Positions 9,001 to 16,776 of a DNA stretch of 41,631 nt are shown here, piece after piece. A model generated the notes under the pieces. The model saw only the letters and a list, made by a program, of their open reading frames with translations. It had not been told where the DNA came from and did no database searches. How positions within the stretch are numbered: position 1 is the first letter of the stretch; each line of letters begins with the position of its first letter. Source of the stretch: an uncultured Eubacteriales bacterium (GTDB taxonomy: Bacteria; Bacillota; Clostridia; Oscillospirales; Oscillospiraceae). Position numbers and translations under genes: made by a program. The DNA lies in contig UREY01000020.1 in the NCBI GenBank assembly GCA_900546915.1, forward strand, positions 1 through 41,631, read 5' to 3'.

Positions 9001-11576
9001 TGGAAGACCGGAATGCCATCTCTCCCAATGGGGATGGAATGGCGGACTGCCTGGCAGGCGTTCAAATCTCCCTGCTGCGCAACGCGGCGGAGCTTTCTGT
9101 ACGCATTGAAAGCGAAGACGGAAAGCAGGTCTATTATGAAGAGACCCAAAAGAATCTGAACCGGGCCTACTACCATACCGGCGCTGGAGCTTGGCAAAAC
9201 ACAATCCGGTCCATTCCCCTGGGCTGGGCCGGCACAGACGATCACGGTTCGACCTTGCCGGACGGCACAAAGGCTGTAGCCGCCATTACGGCCCGGCCTG
9301 GCAGTGGGGAGGAAGGACAAACCTGGCGCATCCCCATTACGGTGGATTGTGCCGCGCCGAAGGCAGATCTGGACTGCGCTGTTCTGGATTCTACGGCCAG
9401 AACCCTGACGGTGACCGTTTCGGATGATCAATACCTGGCAGATGCGGTGCTGCTGGACAGTGCTGGGGTATCGGTCCTTCAGCGGTTGCCGGTGGATGAT
9501 AACAAGGCGGGAACTCATTGTACGTTGACCTGGGATTTGGAGGATGTTCGGACCAGGTTCTGCTATCTTGCTGTGTCGGACTACGCCATGAATACAGCGA
9601 TTTACAAAGTAGACCTGTCAAGCCTCAATCCGGACTTTGAGCCAAGTACATTCTATGGGTATAACATTTATATGGAAGGACAAGGCACGTCCGGTTGGGT
9701 GAGCTTTACGGAGGAATCTGCAGAGCAGCCGACGTTGATGACAGCAGCAGAGCGGTCCTATACCGCTGCAGAGTATGTGGATGGATGTGTCTACACAACG
9801 ACGGGAAATGAACTGCAAGTGATGCGGCCCGGTGAGTTCGTTCCGACAAAGATTGGCGATATCAAGCTTTCAGAATCGTCAACCTATTTTGAATTATCCA
9901 GTCCTACCACAACGGTGTTAGATATGGCGTACGATTACTCTACGGATACCATGTATGCTATAGGAAGTACCCAGGTGCTCCTCCACAATCGCTACGTGTT
10001 TTTATACACAGTAGATTTGGATACGGCGGAATTTACACAGGTTGGAGATTCATATATTTCATCAAGTACAGATCGAGGATTGGCAACACTGGCTTGCGAT
10101 CTTGATGGAACGCTTTACGGCGTAGAACGTGGTCAACAGCTTGCAAAGCTTTATAAATTGGGATTCAAGGACGGTCATGTTATTTGTGAAAGAATTGGGG
10201 ATAATACAGGTCTTCCTAGCGACTCCGTGACTCAGTCTATGACATTTGACCATAATACGGGGAATCTATACTGGGCGAATTGTTTCGTCTACACTGCCAC
10301 AGAATCCCAGAATTTCTATGAGCATAATCTTATTCAACTGGATTTAGAAACCGGTAAGGGGACGGTGCTCGGACCAATCGGCGGTGTAGAAACCTGCGGC
10401 CTCTACGTTCCTTATGACCGGGGAATTGCGAAGAAACAGGTGGAACGGATCACCCTGGAGGAGACCGGCTGGCAATATGAGGGCCAGACACAGCAGCTGC
10501 AGGCAGCGGTCTTCCCGGTTACGGCGGAGGATCAAAGATTGATCTGGTCTTCCGGCAATGAGAAAGTGGCGTCTGTGGATGAGAACGGTGTTGTTACGGC
10601 GAAAGAAGCGGGAAAGACCACAATTACAGTTACTTCAGTGGCAAACCCCGAGTGTTCTGCCTCCTGTGAATTTACCGTGAGGTCCTTTGACGGCAAAGAG
10701 ATGCGTGGTTATTTGGCTGATGTAGGAAATGGGGCGCCGGGGTGGATTCAGTTTCATGCGGCTGCACCGGAAGAATTTACCGTCCTGCGTGAGACGCCGG
10801 GTCTTCACATTACAGGTGCGGATTCCGGTAAAGGTGTGGTCTATGCCAGCGGATATACGGATGACGACAGGACAGAAGCGCTGTTTTGTTTGGATCCGGA
10901 TACGTTGGAGGTGCAGGAACGCATCAATGTTGGAATGCCATTTGCGGATATTACCTATGCCTCCGGCCATGATATGATATTCTTTGTATATCAAACGTAC
11001 TTTGGCTTCGTTCCGCTGACAGCTCTAACCTTGGGTGAAAACACGTATCCTGCCGGAACGGCATTGTACTTTGATTTGAGCGATTGGGTAGGCGATGATT
11101 ACTTAACTGGAGTATCAGATGAGTTATACGATAACGACTTTTCTTGGTTTACGGTTATTACTGCCAGTGGTTTGGGCTATAGTCTAACTCTTTCGCCAAC
11201 TTTTCAACTTATGGTGATGAGTGGTATAGATCTGGAGGTTGAAGCCTTCTCTGAGCAAGGAAACTCCCTAATTTACTCCCATTCCCCGGATACTGGAAAT
11301 GCGGTGTATTACTACAGCGTGCAAAACCAAACCCGGCAGGAAACCACCCTGTATGCAATTACTGGAGATATGAATGTAAAGACACAGACATTAGTCCTGG
11401 GTTCATTTGGGGACGGCAAGGCGCCTCTCACCGGTATCTTTGTAGACTACCTGGCCGAGGCTGGCCTCCATGGCGCAGAGCTCCCCGAATCTCTGGAAGG
11501 GGAGCCTTTCCTGACCCTGGAGGCGTCGGATCTCCAGGTGTACCGGCCCCCTATGACACAAGAAGCTCAGCCGTAA
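6021..11576 (+). CDS. Secreted lactocepin-like subtilisin-family (S8) protease with internal dockerin
   Basis: The protein has 1851 residues. In order: signal peptide; I9-like propeptide (about 73-170); and S8 catalytic domain with Asp204 (VIDTGLDLDHP), His286 (DHGTHVSG), an oxyanion Asn in SAGNAYSAG, and Ser649 (SGTSMAAPAMAG). A PA domain is inserted at about 470-590, as in lactocepin/C5a peptidase. An Fn3-like segment follows, then a type I dockerin-like module at about 806-865 (two Ca-binding loops, DLTGDNRVNRDDALALL and DLDGDGGVTTGDAQRYL). Further beta-rich modules include propeller-like blades on both sides of a Big_2 domain (about 1472-1553). There is no SLH, LPXTG or C-terminal membrane helix, so the dockerin is the only visible attachment module. 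All catalytic residues are intact. The start at 6021 has GGATGTGAGG upstream; the longer frame from 5967 lacks a signal-like start. The anchor-type gene begins 51 bp downstream. Confidence 0.93.
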   Translation: MANQTRKRLLALALALCLALGMLLPAGRVNAEGQSAGILTEVTGEERERLASLADDALALEEPSEEAPAADTPVRVFIVLSGKSALEQGYAASAVAEATAYTDSLLSRQEAVIQRIETRVLEEPLQVRYQFTAVANAISAVVPYGSMEEIAALPGVEQVCPVPVYETCQTELSPMTMTTGDMVGSYGTWESGYTGAGMRIAVIDTGLDLDHPSFDPAAYDYALSQLEGDWDLLDQTEIAQVLPRLTIAKDGLTAADLYRNTKVAFGYNYVDGDLDITHDHDAQGDHGTHVSGIATANRYVPKDGGFASAAETVLACGVAPEAQLLVMKVFGKGGGAYADDYMAAIQDAIYLGCDAVNLSLGSSSPGFVDPVGSGVAFAEQLFQSLTETDVVVTISAGNAYSAGFQSATGTDLHRTADPDIDTVGSPGSYENALTVASVTNSGLTGPYLSVGQIYASYTAVGSAPAGLVSWESLDEGGAGTDYPFVFLGDPTSDTDTRKYAMSRSDFNGLDVTGKIVLISRGANAFSEKHSFAAQAGAKAVIIYNNTSGTVNMDLSASTGTIPCVFLTQKDMQRFLAAAEQGADGSWGGVMTLHSSPTVLENGEDGYRMSDFSSWGVPGDLSLKPEITAPGGNIYSTLDGGAYGSMSGTSMAAPAMAGLSALVLQYIEDQNLTEQTGLSARALAQALLMSTAKPLTEENGLPYSPRKQGAGLANAYEATSAQSYLLVGAVSGNDGKVKMELGDDPDRTGSYRFTFTVYNLSPEPKTYAFGSDVLTESVETVDGVRYMAESSYALTPQVRFAVSSMPYDLTGDNRVNRDDALALLRHCNGTLALPASKLDLLDLDGDGGVTTGDAQRYLCQLEDLEGAVMEDTGCTVAPGGSATVTVTMDLSKRDRAYLDGNFENGMYVDGFVYVREVERTTNEGVILENADLSLPFLAYYGGWSEPAMLEDAWYYDEATLENSYSGGYNAATVRVDGQSFALGMNPFLAEASDYLEDRNAISPNGDGMADCLAGVQISLLRNAAELSVRIESEDGKQVYYEETQKNLNRAYYHTGAGAWQNTIRSIPLGWAGTDDHGSTLPDGTKAVAAITARPGSGEEGQTWRIPITVDCAAPKADLDCAVLDSTARTLTVTVSDDQYLADAVLLDSAGVSVLQRLPVDDNKAGTHCTLTWDLEDVRTRFCYLAVSDYAMNTAIYKVDLSSLNPDFEPSTFYGYNIYMEGQGTSGWVSFTEESAEQPTLMTAAERSYTAAEYVDGCVYTTTGNELQVMRPGEFVPTKIGDIKLSESSTYFELSSPTTTVLDMAYDYSTDTMYAIGSTQVLLHNRYVFLYTVDLDTAEFTQVGDSYISSSTDRGLATLACDLDGTLYGVERGQQLAKLYKLGFKDGHVICERIGDNTGLPSDSVTQSMTFDHNTGNLYWANCFVYTATESQNFYEHNLIQLDLETGKGTVLGPIGGVETCGLYVPYDRGIAKKQVERITLEETGWQYEGQTQQLQAAVFPVTAEDQRLIWSSGNEKVASVDENGVVTAKEAGKTTITVTSVANPECSASCEFTVRSFDGKEMRGYLADVGNGAPGWIQFHAAAPEEFTVLRETPGLHITGADSGKGVVYASGYTDDDRTEALFCLDPDTLEVQERINVGMPFADITYASGHDMIFFVYQTYFGFVPLTALTLGENTYPAGTALYFDLSDWVGDDYLTGVSDELYDNDFSWFTVITASGLGYSLTLSPTFQLMVMSGIDLEVEAFSEQGNSLIYSHSPDTGNAVYYYSVQNQTRQETTLYAITGDMNVKTQTLVLGSFGDGKAPLTGIFVDYLAEAGLHGAELPESLEGEPFLTLEASDLQVYRPPMTQEAQP

Positions 11577-11585
11577 GACGCAACG

Positions 11586-11609
11586 CGCCCGGGGCCTGTG
11601 CCCCGGGCG
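11586..11609 (+). other. Strong GC hairpin between protease and anchor genes
   Basis: A perfect 10-bp stem (11586-11595 with 11600-11609) with a CTGT tetraloop lies 9 bp after the protease stop and ends just before the AAAGGA ribosome binding site of the next gene. There is no U-run, so it is not an intrinsic terminator. It more likely stabilises or processes the bicistronic mRNA, setting different levels of protease and anchor (inference). Confidence 0.6.
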
Positions 11610-11627
11610 GGAAAGGATGATGAATCG

Positions 11628-12638
11628 ATGAAAATGCGCTTTTTCAGTATACTGCTGGCCCTGTGCCTGCTGCTCTCCACCGGCGTTCTGGCGGCTTCGC
11701 CAGAGGCTGTGACCGGCAGTGCGCAGGCCCTGGAGACCGGCATGGAGCTGACCCTGATTTTGCATACGGCTAACACCAACGGCAAAATTGCGGTATCCTA
11801 TCCGGCGGAGCTGGAGCTTCTGGAGACCAAAACCGGTTTCGGCGATGAGGTCCTGTGGGACATTGACCCGGCAAAGCCGGGCGAGCTTTCCCTGGCCTGG
11901 ATCAGTGCCAGGGACATCCCCGCTGAGACCACGGCTCTGACCCTGACCCTCATGGGGAAGCCCGGCAGCTACACCTTCCAGGTGAGCCCCCAGGAGCTGC
12001 AGCGCGACGGCACGGAAATTAGTTGCCCGGCCTTTTCCGTAAACGGCCAGATTGTGCACGACAAGCCCTGCCCGTCTGCGGCCTTCCAGGACCTGTCCCA
12101 GACGGCCTGGTATCACACCGGGGTGGACTACGTGCTGGAGCGAAATTGGATGATAGGCGTGAGCGCCACCCATTTCTGCCCCGGAAACGACATGAGCCGG
12201 GCGATGATGATTACAGTGCTCTATCGCCTGGCGGGGGAACCGGATGTTTCGGGTCTGGAATGCCCGTTTCGGGATGTGAAGCTGGGGTCCTGGTACGCCG
12301 ATGCGGTTTGCTGGGCGGCTGCTAACCAAATTGCGTTTGGTGTGTCGGGAGAACACTTTAACCCTTCCGGGACCTTGACCCGGGAGCAAATGGCAGTGCT
12401 GCTCTACCGCTATGCCAAGCTTCAAAAGGCGGATACTGCGACCACATCAGAGCTGACGGACTTCCCCGACGGCGCTTCTGTGAGTTCCTGGGCCAAAGAC
12501 GCCATGCAGTGGGCGGTTGGCACAGGCTTGATCTGTGGTATCCAGGAAAATGGCAAGCTGCTCCTGGATCCGAGGGGCAACTCCACCCGTGCCCAGGTTG
12601 CGGTGATCCTGATGCGCTTTCAGGAAGAGGTTGCATAG
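11628..12638 (+). CDS. Cohesin-like domain protein with C-terminal SLH triplet (putative surface anchor)
   Basis: The protein has 336 residues. A signal peptide (MKMRFFSILLALCLLLSTG, then ALAAS-like cleavage site) is followed by a beta-sandwich of about 118 residues (26-143). Its pattern resembles cohesins: a Val/Ile strand, then YPAELELLETKTGFG, which parallels the cohesin YDP..LEI..V motif, then GELSLAWIS and TTALTLTLMGKPG. Three SLH repeats follow at about 153-336 (FQDLSQTAWYHTGVDYVL; FRDVKLGSWYADAV; FPDGASVSSWAKDAM). Cohesin plus three SLH repeats is the architecture of clostridial cellulosome anchors such as OlpA. Together with the dockerin in the upstream protease, this suggests the protein docks that protease to the wall. 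The SLH call is firm; the cohesin call is by eye and could be another Ig-like sandwich. The start has AAAGGA ten bases upstream. Confidence 0.85.
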   Translation: MKMRFFSILLALCLLLSTGVLAASPEAVTGSAQALETGMELTLILHTANTNGKIAVSYPAELELLETKTGFGDEVLWDIDPAKPGELSLAWISARDIPAETTALTLTLMGKPGSYTFQVSPQELQRDGTEISCPAFSVNGQIVHDKPCPSAAFQDLSQTAWYHTGVDYVLERNWMIGVSATHFCPGNDMSRAMMITVLYRLAGEPDVSGLECPFRDVKLGSWYADAVCWAAANQIAFGVSGEHFNPSGTLTREQMAVLLYRYAKLQKADTATTSELTDFPDGASVSSWAKDAMQWAVGTGLICGIQENGKLLLDPRGNSTRAQVAVILMRFQEEVA

Positions 12639-12687
12639 GAAAAGCCGGCTTGCAACGGCAGTGAACTCTGAATATCCCCAAAGAATG

Positions 12688-12722
12688 AACCAGCCGGCCC
12701 CGTTTGAGGCCGGCTGGTTGAT
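12688..12722 (+). terminator. Probable terminator of the protease/anchor operon
   Basis: A perfect 12-bp stem (12688-12699 with 12708-12719) with an 8-base loop lies 50 bp after the SLH gene. The tail is only weakly T-rich, so termination may be incomplete or Rho-assisted. Confidence 0.65.
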
Positions 12723-12749
12723 TCGGTGCGCCAGGCATGTGCAACAACT

Positions 12750-12815
12750 AGAGAACCTCTGGATGCCATTTACGACAGCTATGCCATGCGTAAATTCACC
12801 GGTATTGATTTCATG
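12750..12815 (+). pseudogene. IS5-family transposase fragment
   Basis: The frame reads REPLDAIYDSYAMRKFTGID, a characteristic segment of the N-terminal part of IS5-type DDE transposases (consensus near ...ALYDSYAMRKFMGIDF). Upstream and downstream sequence does not continue the transposase, and there is no start, DDE domain or terminal inverted repeat. This is a dead remnant at the edge of the island. Confidence 0.7.
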
Positions 12816-12867
12816 ACAGGCCGCACGGCCGGCACGTCTGCTATGTTCTCACCGTCCTATGGAGATT

Positions 12868-12898
12868 ACTTAAAAAACACACGGTGAGTTTTTTAAGT
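12868..12898. repeat. 31-bp near-perfect palindrome
   Basis: Two 11-bp perfect arms (ACTTAAAAAAC and GTTTTTTAAGT) enclose nine bases that are themselves nearly symmetric (CAC.GTG core); 28 of 31 positions are palindromic. T6 tracts are present on both strands, so it could act as a bidirectional terminator, or it could be an insertion-element end or recombinase site. It lies between the IS remnant and the truncated recombinase. Confidence 0.6.
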
Positions 12899-12983
12899 TT
12901 GGGGATATTATCTCATAAAAGCGAGCTGCTAGGTGGGTGGTTATTGAGCATTTACGTTATTTCGAGTGTCTACTCTAAGGGGA

Positions 12984-13628
12984 CTATATCAGGCTATTGG
13001 GACGGAACGGCTTCTGTTTTTGCGTCAGGGTATGCCGTTCATTCAGAGAAGTGATAATGCTGCGAACTGTTTCGCCCTCTGCATACCTCTGGTAAATCTC
13101 CCGCACAACCGGGGCGGTCAATGGGTTAATTCTGAGATGCTGGTCCTCGGTCAGCTGATAACCGAGGGGAATCTCGCCGCCGTTGTTTCTACCTTTCAGC
13201 GCGTTTTCTGTAAGACCCCGGTTGATTTTCTGTGCCAGTTCCGCCGAATAATATTCCGCCATTCCTTCCAGCATGGATTCCAGAATAATACCCTCCGGCC
13301 CATAGGAGATATTTTCCGTGGCGGATACCACCTTGACGCCGTTTCGCCTGAGTACCGCCTTGTAGTGGGCGCTGTCGTAGCGGTTGCGGGCAAGCCGATC
13401 CAGCTTCCAGACCAGCACGGTATCAAACAGCCCTTTTGCGCTGTCCTGCACCATGCTCTGAAATTCCGGGCGGTTATCTGTCTTGGCGGAAAGCGCCCTG
13501 TCAATGTAGCTGCGCAGAATCGTGATCCCGTTTTTCTCTGCGTATTCTTCGCATTCTCGAAGCTGCCCCTCGATGCTTTCCTCACGCTGATTGTCGCTGC
13601 TGTACCTGGCATAAATCACCGCTTTCAT
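12984..13628 (-). CDS. C-terminally truncated large serine recombinase (probable pseudogene)
   Basis: The protein has 214 residues. The resolvase catalytic domain is intact (YARYSSDNQ with Ser10 as nucleophile; LVWKLDRLARN with the catalytic arginines). The start of the recombinase DNA-binding domain follows (NGGEIPLGYQLTEDQHLRINP and EIYQRYAEG). It stops at FRPNSLI, where full-length relatives (about 500 residues) continue into the zinc-ribbon and coiled-coil region. The enzyme is therefore unlikely to carry out integration. It is on the same strand as hsdR, 61 bp downstream, and is probably the remains of the element that brought in, or once mobilised, the defence island. Confidence 0.88.
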   Translation of the reverse strand: MKAVIYARYSSDNQREESIEGQLRECEEYAEKNGITILRSYIDRALSAKTDNRPEFQSMVQDSAKGLFDTVLVWKLDRLARNRYDSAHYKAVLRRNGVKVVSATENISYGPEGIILESMLEGMAEYYSAELAQKINRGLTENALKGRNNGGEIPLGYQLTEDQHLRINPLTAPVVREIYQRYAEGETVRSIITSLNERHTLTQKQKPFRPNSLI

Positions 13629-13689
13629 CCGCTCTTATATCGTTGAATTTGGTCGCCCATATGGACGTCCAGTAGAAACATTCAGCAAA

Positions 13690-16600
13690 TTATAGGTTAT
13701 CCGTCCACATCTCACACTGGCTGAGCACTGTGTTGATGGCATCCTCCACGCCTTCCGGCGGGTATTTATACTTTTTCAACAGGCGTTTCACCATCTTCCG
13801 CATCCCGGCGCGGGCGGTCTCCTTTTTCTGCCAGTCAATGGTTCTGTTTTTACGCAGCATTTCCGTCAGTTCCCTTGTCATGGAGATAAGATCGCCGTTT
13901 TGGTAAAAATCCTTGACTGCTTCCGGCTTGGTTAGTGCATCATAGAAAGCCATTTCCTCCGGCGTCAATCCTAACGCCTCTCCCTGCTTATGTAGCTCGG
14001 CAATCTGCGCTGCCGCTTCCAGAAGCTCCTTAATAACCTCCTCGTTGGTGATGAGTCCGTTATAATAGGCGTTCATCAGCTGCGTAATTTTCTCCGAAAA
14101 CTTCTGCGACTGCACCACGTTGGTGCGGCGGAAAACCGCCACCTGTTCCGCCATCAGCTTGCGCAGGATTTCCACCGCGATGTTTTTCTCTTTCATCTTC
14201 GCGATCTCTTCCAGCACGTCCGGGTCGAACAGATTGAATTTTTCGCCAACTGTTTTGCTGTCAAACAGGTTAATAACGCCCTCACTCTGCACGCTGGCCT
14301 TTAGCAATTCGTTTATCTGCGCGTTGATTTCGTTCAGCGATAGTGGTTTGCCGCCTTTTCCGCCGATGGTCAGCTTCATCACGGTAGAACGCACCGCCTC
14401 AAAATAGGCGGCCTCGTGCCGCTCCTGCTGCGTGGTCAGGCTGGAGCACAGGGAATGGGCCTGCCTGAGCAGCAACGCTTCCTTCAGGAACAAATCCTTC
14501 CGATCGCGGACGGAAGCGTCCAGCACAAAGTTGACACCTCCGGAAATCGCCTTTGCCATATCCAACGGGCCGCCACGCATAAATCCGCTGAAATCAAACC
14601 CGTGCATCAGATCCTTGCAGACCTGCAGTTTTTCCTTAAATTTCGGGTAAGCCACCTTGGAAACATCCATATTGCCGTATTTGGCGCGGTCGCGGTCGGT
14701 ATATTCTTTCATTGCCGCTTTCAGCGCCGAGGCGATCCCCACATAATCGACAATCAGACCGCCCTCTTTATCCTGGAAAACGCGGTTGACCCGGGCGATG
14801 GCCTGCATCAGATTGTACCCATGCATGGGCTTGTAAATGTACATGGTAGCCAGGGAGGGAACATCAAAACCGGTGAGCCACATATCCACCACAATGGCGA
14901 TTTTCAACGGGTCGTCGTTGTCCTTAAACCTGCGGGCCAGTTCTTCCTTGTGGGCCTTGGTGCCGATGATGGCTTTCCAATCCTCTGGATCGTTGTTGCC
15001 GCCAGTCATGACCACCGCCACCTTCTCCGTCCAGCTAGGACGCAGCTCCAGGATCTTGCGGTAAATCTTCATGGCGATAGGGCGGGAGTAGGCCACGATC
15101 ATCGCCTTGCCGGTGAGCAGATTGGCTCGGTGGACTTCATAATGGGAGACGATATCCTCGCAGAGGGACTGTATGGTAGAATCCGCGCCCAACACACTTT
15201 CCATCTGCCCCAACATTTTCTTGCTCTTTTCGATGGCGGCGGAATCGGCCTGCTGCTCGAAAAGCTCATAGGTGGAATCGATCAGTGCCAGCGTGTTCTG
15301 GTCGAGCTTCAGGTGGATAACCCGGCTTTCGTAATACACCGGACGGGTAGCCCCGTCCTCCACGGCCTGCGTCATGTCGTATACGTCGATATAGTCGCCG
15401 AACACCGAACGGGTATTGCGATCTTTGATGGAAACCGGCGTTCCGGTGAAGCCCACAAAGGTGGCGTTCGGCAGGGCGTCCCGGATTACCCGGGCGTTAC
15501 CCACCACCACACGAGCCTCCTTTTCGCCTTCCGCGTTTTCGGAGAGGATGACCTTCTCATCAAAACCGTATTGTCCGCGATGGGCTTCATCCGCCATCAC
15601 GACAAGATTCCGTCGCTCCGACAGCGGTTTTTCTCCCCGTTCAAATTTAAACATAGTGGTAAAAATAATGCCGTTCGCAGTGCGCCCCTCCAGCAGCTCC
15701 TTTAAATGCTCCTTGCTTTGCGCCTGTACCGGCGTCTGGCGGAGAAAAGAAGCGCACTTGGCAAACTGGGCGTAAAGCTGATCGTCCAAATCGATGCGGT
15801 CGGTCATCACCACGATGGTAGGGCTGTCCAGCGCCTCCTGCAATAAATGGGCATAGAACACCATGGACAGCGACTTGCCGCTGCCCTGGGTGTGCCAAAA
15901 CACGCCGCCCTTGCCGTCGGTGGCCGTGGCGATTTTTGCTTTCTCGATCGCTTTACGCACCGCAAAATACTGGTGATACCCCGCCAGAATCTTCACCGGC
16001 TTCTGGCTGTCGCCGGAGAAGAGGATGAAGTTCTTGAGGAGATCCAGCAGGCGTTCCTTTTGGAACATTCCCTCATAAAAGGTGTCGAACTGCGCATAGG
16101 CGGTGTTTTCATAGCGGTCGTCCCTGGTCTTCCACTCCATGAAGCGGTCAAGACCGGAGGTAATGGTTCCCGCTTTGTTGGCGGACAGGTCGCTGATGAC
16201 GCAGATAGCATTGTAGATGAACAGGGAGGGGATGTCCTGCATGTAGTTACGGATCTGGTTGTAGGCATTTTCCGCCCCCACCTCGTCCTTGGAGGGGCTT
16301 TTCAGCTCCATAAGCACCAGCGGCAGGCCGTTGATAAACAGGAGTATATCCGGGCGGCGGTTGTTGCCGTTTTCTATGTAGGTAAACTGATTGACAACCT
16401 GAAACGTGTTGTTCTCCTGCCTTTGGTAGTCCAGCAGGTAAACGATGGCGGCACGTTCCTCCCCCTTGGCAAAGTATTTGATCTCGATGCCGTTCTGGAG
16501 GTAGTCCATGAATACCCGGTTTTTCTCTATGAGACTGCCGCCCTCAAAGCTTTTCAGCTTGCCTATGGCCTCCTGAATCGCCTCCGGCGGCAGCTTTTTG

Positions 16601-16749
16601 TTGATACGGGCAAGGCTATCAAGCAGTACCGCATCCAGCAGGGGGCTTTCATAGTCCCGCTCCAGCTCCGGCGCGTAGAGATGGGTATAGCCCATTTGCT
16701 CGAACAGTTCGATGATCGCCTGTTCATAGGTGGCTTCGGTGAAGGGCAT
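13690..16749 (-). CDS. hsdR: Type I restriction endonuclease subunit R (HsdR)
   Basis: The protein has 1019 residues, normal for the EcoR124-type family. The N-terminal PD-(D/E)xK nuclease motif is RRPDILLFINGLPLVLMELK (Asp near 134, Glu148, Lys150). The SF2 translocase follows with Walker A TQGSGKS near 290, DEAH (VVMADEAHRGQYG) near 387, and FVGFTGTP. The C-terminal helicase lobe has QAIARVNRVFQDKEGG. A helical C-terminal domain contacts the methylase complex. The start is placed at 16749, not at the upstream TTG (16773), because AGGAGGT lies seven bases before this ATG. It is the last gene of hsdM-hsdS-TIR-hsdR. All motifs look intact, so the nuclease and motor should be active: ATP-driven translocation and cleavage of unmodified DNA. 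Confidence 0.96.
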   Translation of the reverse strand: MPFTEATYEQAIIELFEQMGYTHLYAPELERDYESPLLDAVLLDSLARINKKLPPEAIQEAIGKLKSFEGGSLIEKNRVFMDYLQNGIEIKYFAKGEERAAIVYLLDYQRQENNTFQVVNQFTYIENGNNRRPDILLFINGLPLVLMELKSPSKDEVGAENAYNQIRNYMQDIPSLFIYNAICVISDLSANKAGTITSGLDRFMEWKTRDDRYENTAYAQFDTFYEGMFQKERLLDLLKNFILFSGDSQKPVKILAGYHQYFAVRKAIEKAKIATATDGKGGVFWHTQGSGKSLSMVFYAHLLQEALDSPTIVVMTDRIDLDDQLYAQFAKCASFLRQTPVQAQSKEHLKELLEGRTANGIIFTTMFKFERGEKPLSERRNLVVMADEAHRGQYGFDEKVILSENAEGEKEARVVVGNARVIRDALPNATFVGFTGTPVSIKDRNTRSVFGDYIDVYDMTQAVEDGATRPVYYESRVIHLKLDQNTLALIDSTYELFEQQADSAAIEKSKKMLGQMESVLGADSTIQSLCEDIVSHYEVHRANLLTGKAMIVAYSRPIAMKIYRKILELRPSWTEKVAVVMTGGNNDPEDWKAIIGTKAHKEELARRFKDNDDPLKIAIVVDMWLTGFDVPSLATMYIYKPMHGYNLMQAIARVNRVFQDKEGGLIVDYVGIASALKAAMKEYTDRDRAKYGNMDVSKVAYPKFKEKLQVCKDLMHGFDFSGFMRGGPLDMAKAISGGVNFVLDASVRDRKDLFLKEALLLRQAHSLCSSLTTQQERHEAAYFEAVRSTVMKLTIGGKGGKPLSLNEINAQINELLKASVQSEGVINLFDSKTVGEKFNLFDPDVLEEIAKMKEKNIAVEILRKLMAEQVAVFRRTNVVQSQKFSEKITQLMNAYYNGLITNEEVIKELLEAAAQIAELHKQGEALGLTPEEMAFYDALTKPEAVKDFYQNGDLISMTRELTEMLRKNRTIDWQKKETARAGMRKMVKRLLKKYKYPPEGVEDAINTVLSQCEMWTDNL

Positions 16750-16776
16750 GGGGATACCTCCTTCTACTTTCAAACT

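Larger units (their letters stand above)
12639..12983. other. Gene-poor junction with terminator, IS remnant and palindrome
   Basis: This 345-bp stretch separates the surface block from the defence island. It contains the terminator of the SLH gene, a 22-codon IS5-type transposase scrap, a 31-bp near-palindrome, and then about 85 bp of AT-richer sequence without a recognisable gene, reaching the broken 3' end of the recombinase. It looks like a scar of past insertions. Confidence 0.7.

Noticed and set aside
8076..9518. Second long antisense frame opposite the protease
   Set aside because: Same reasoning; the sense strand encodes clear domains and dockerin loops throughout.
14416..15705. Long plus-strand frame opposite hsdR
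   Set aside because: The sense strand carries all HsdR motifs; the antisense translation has no recognisable features.
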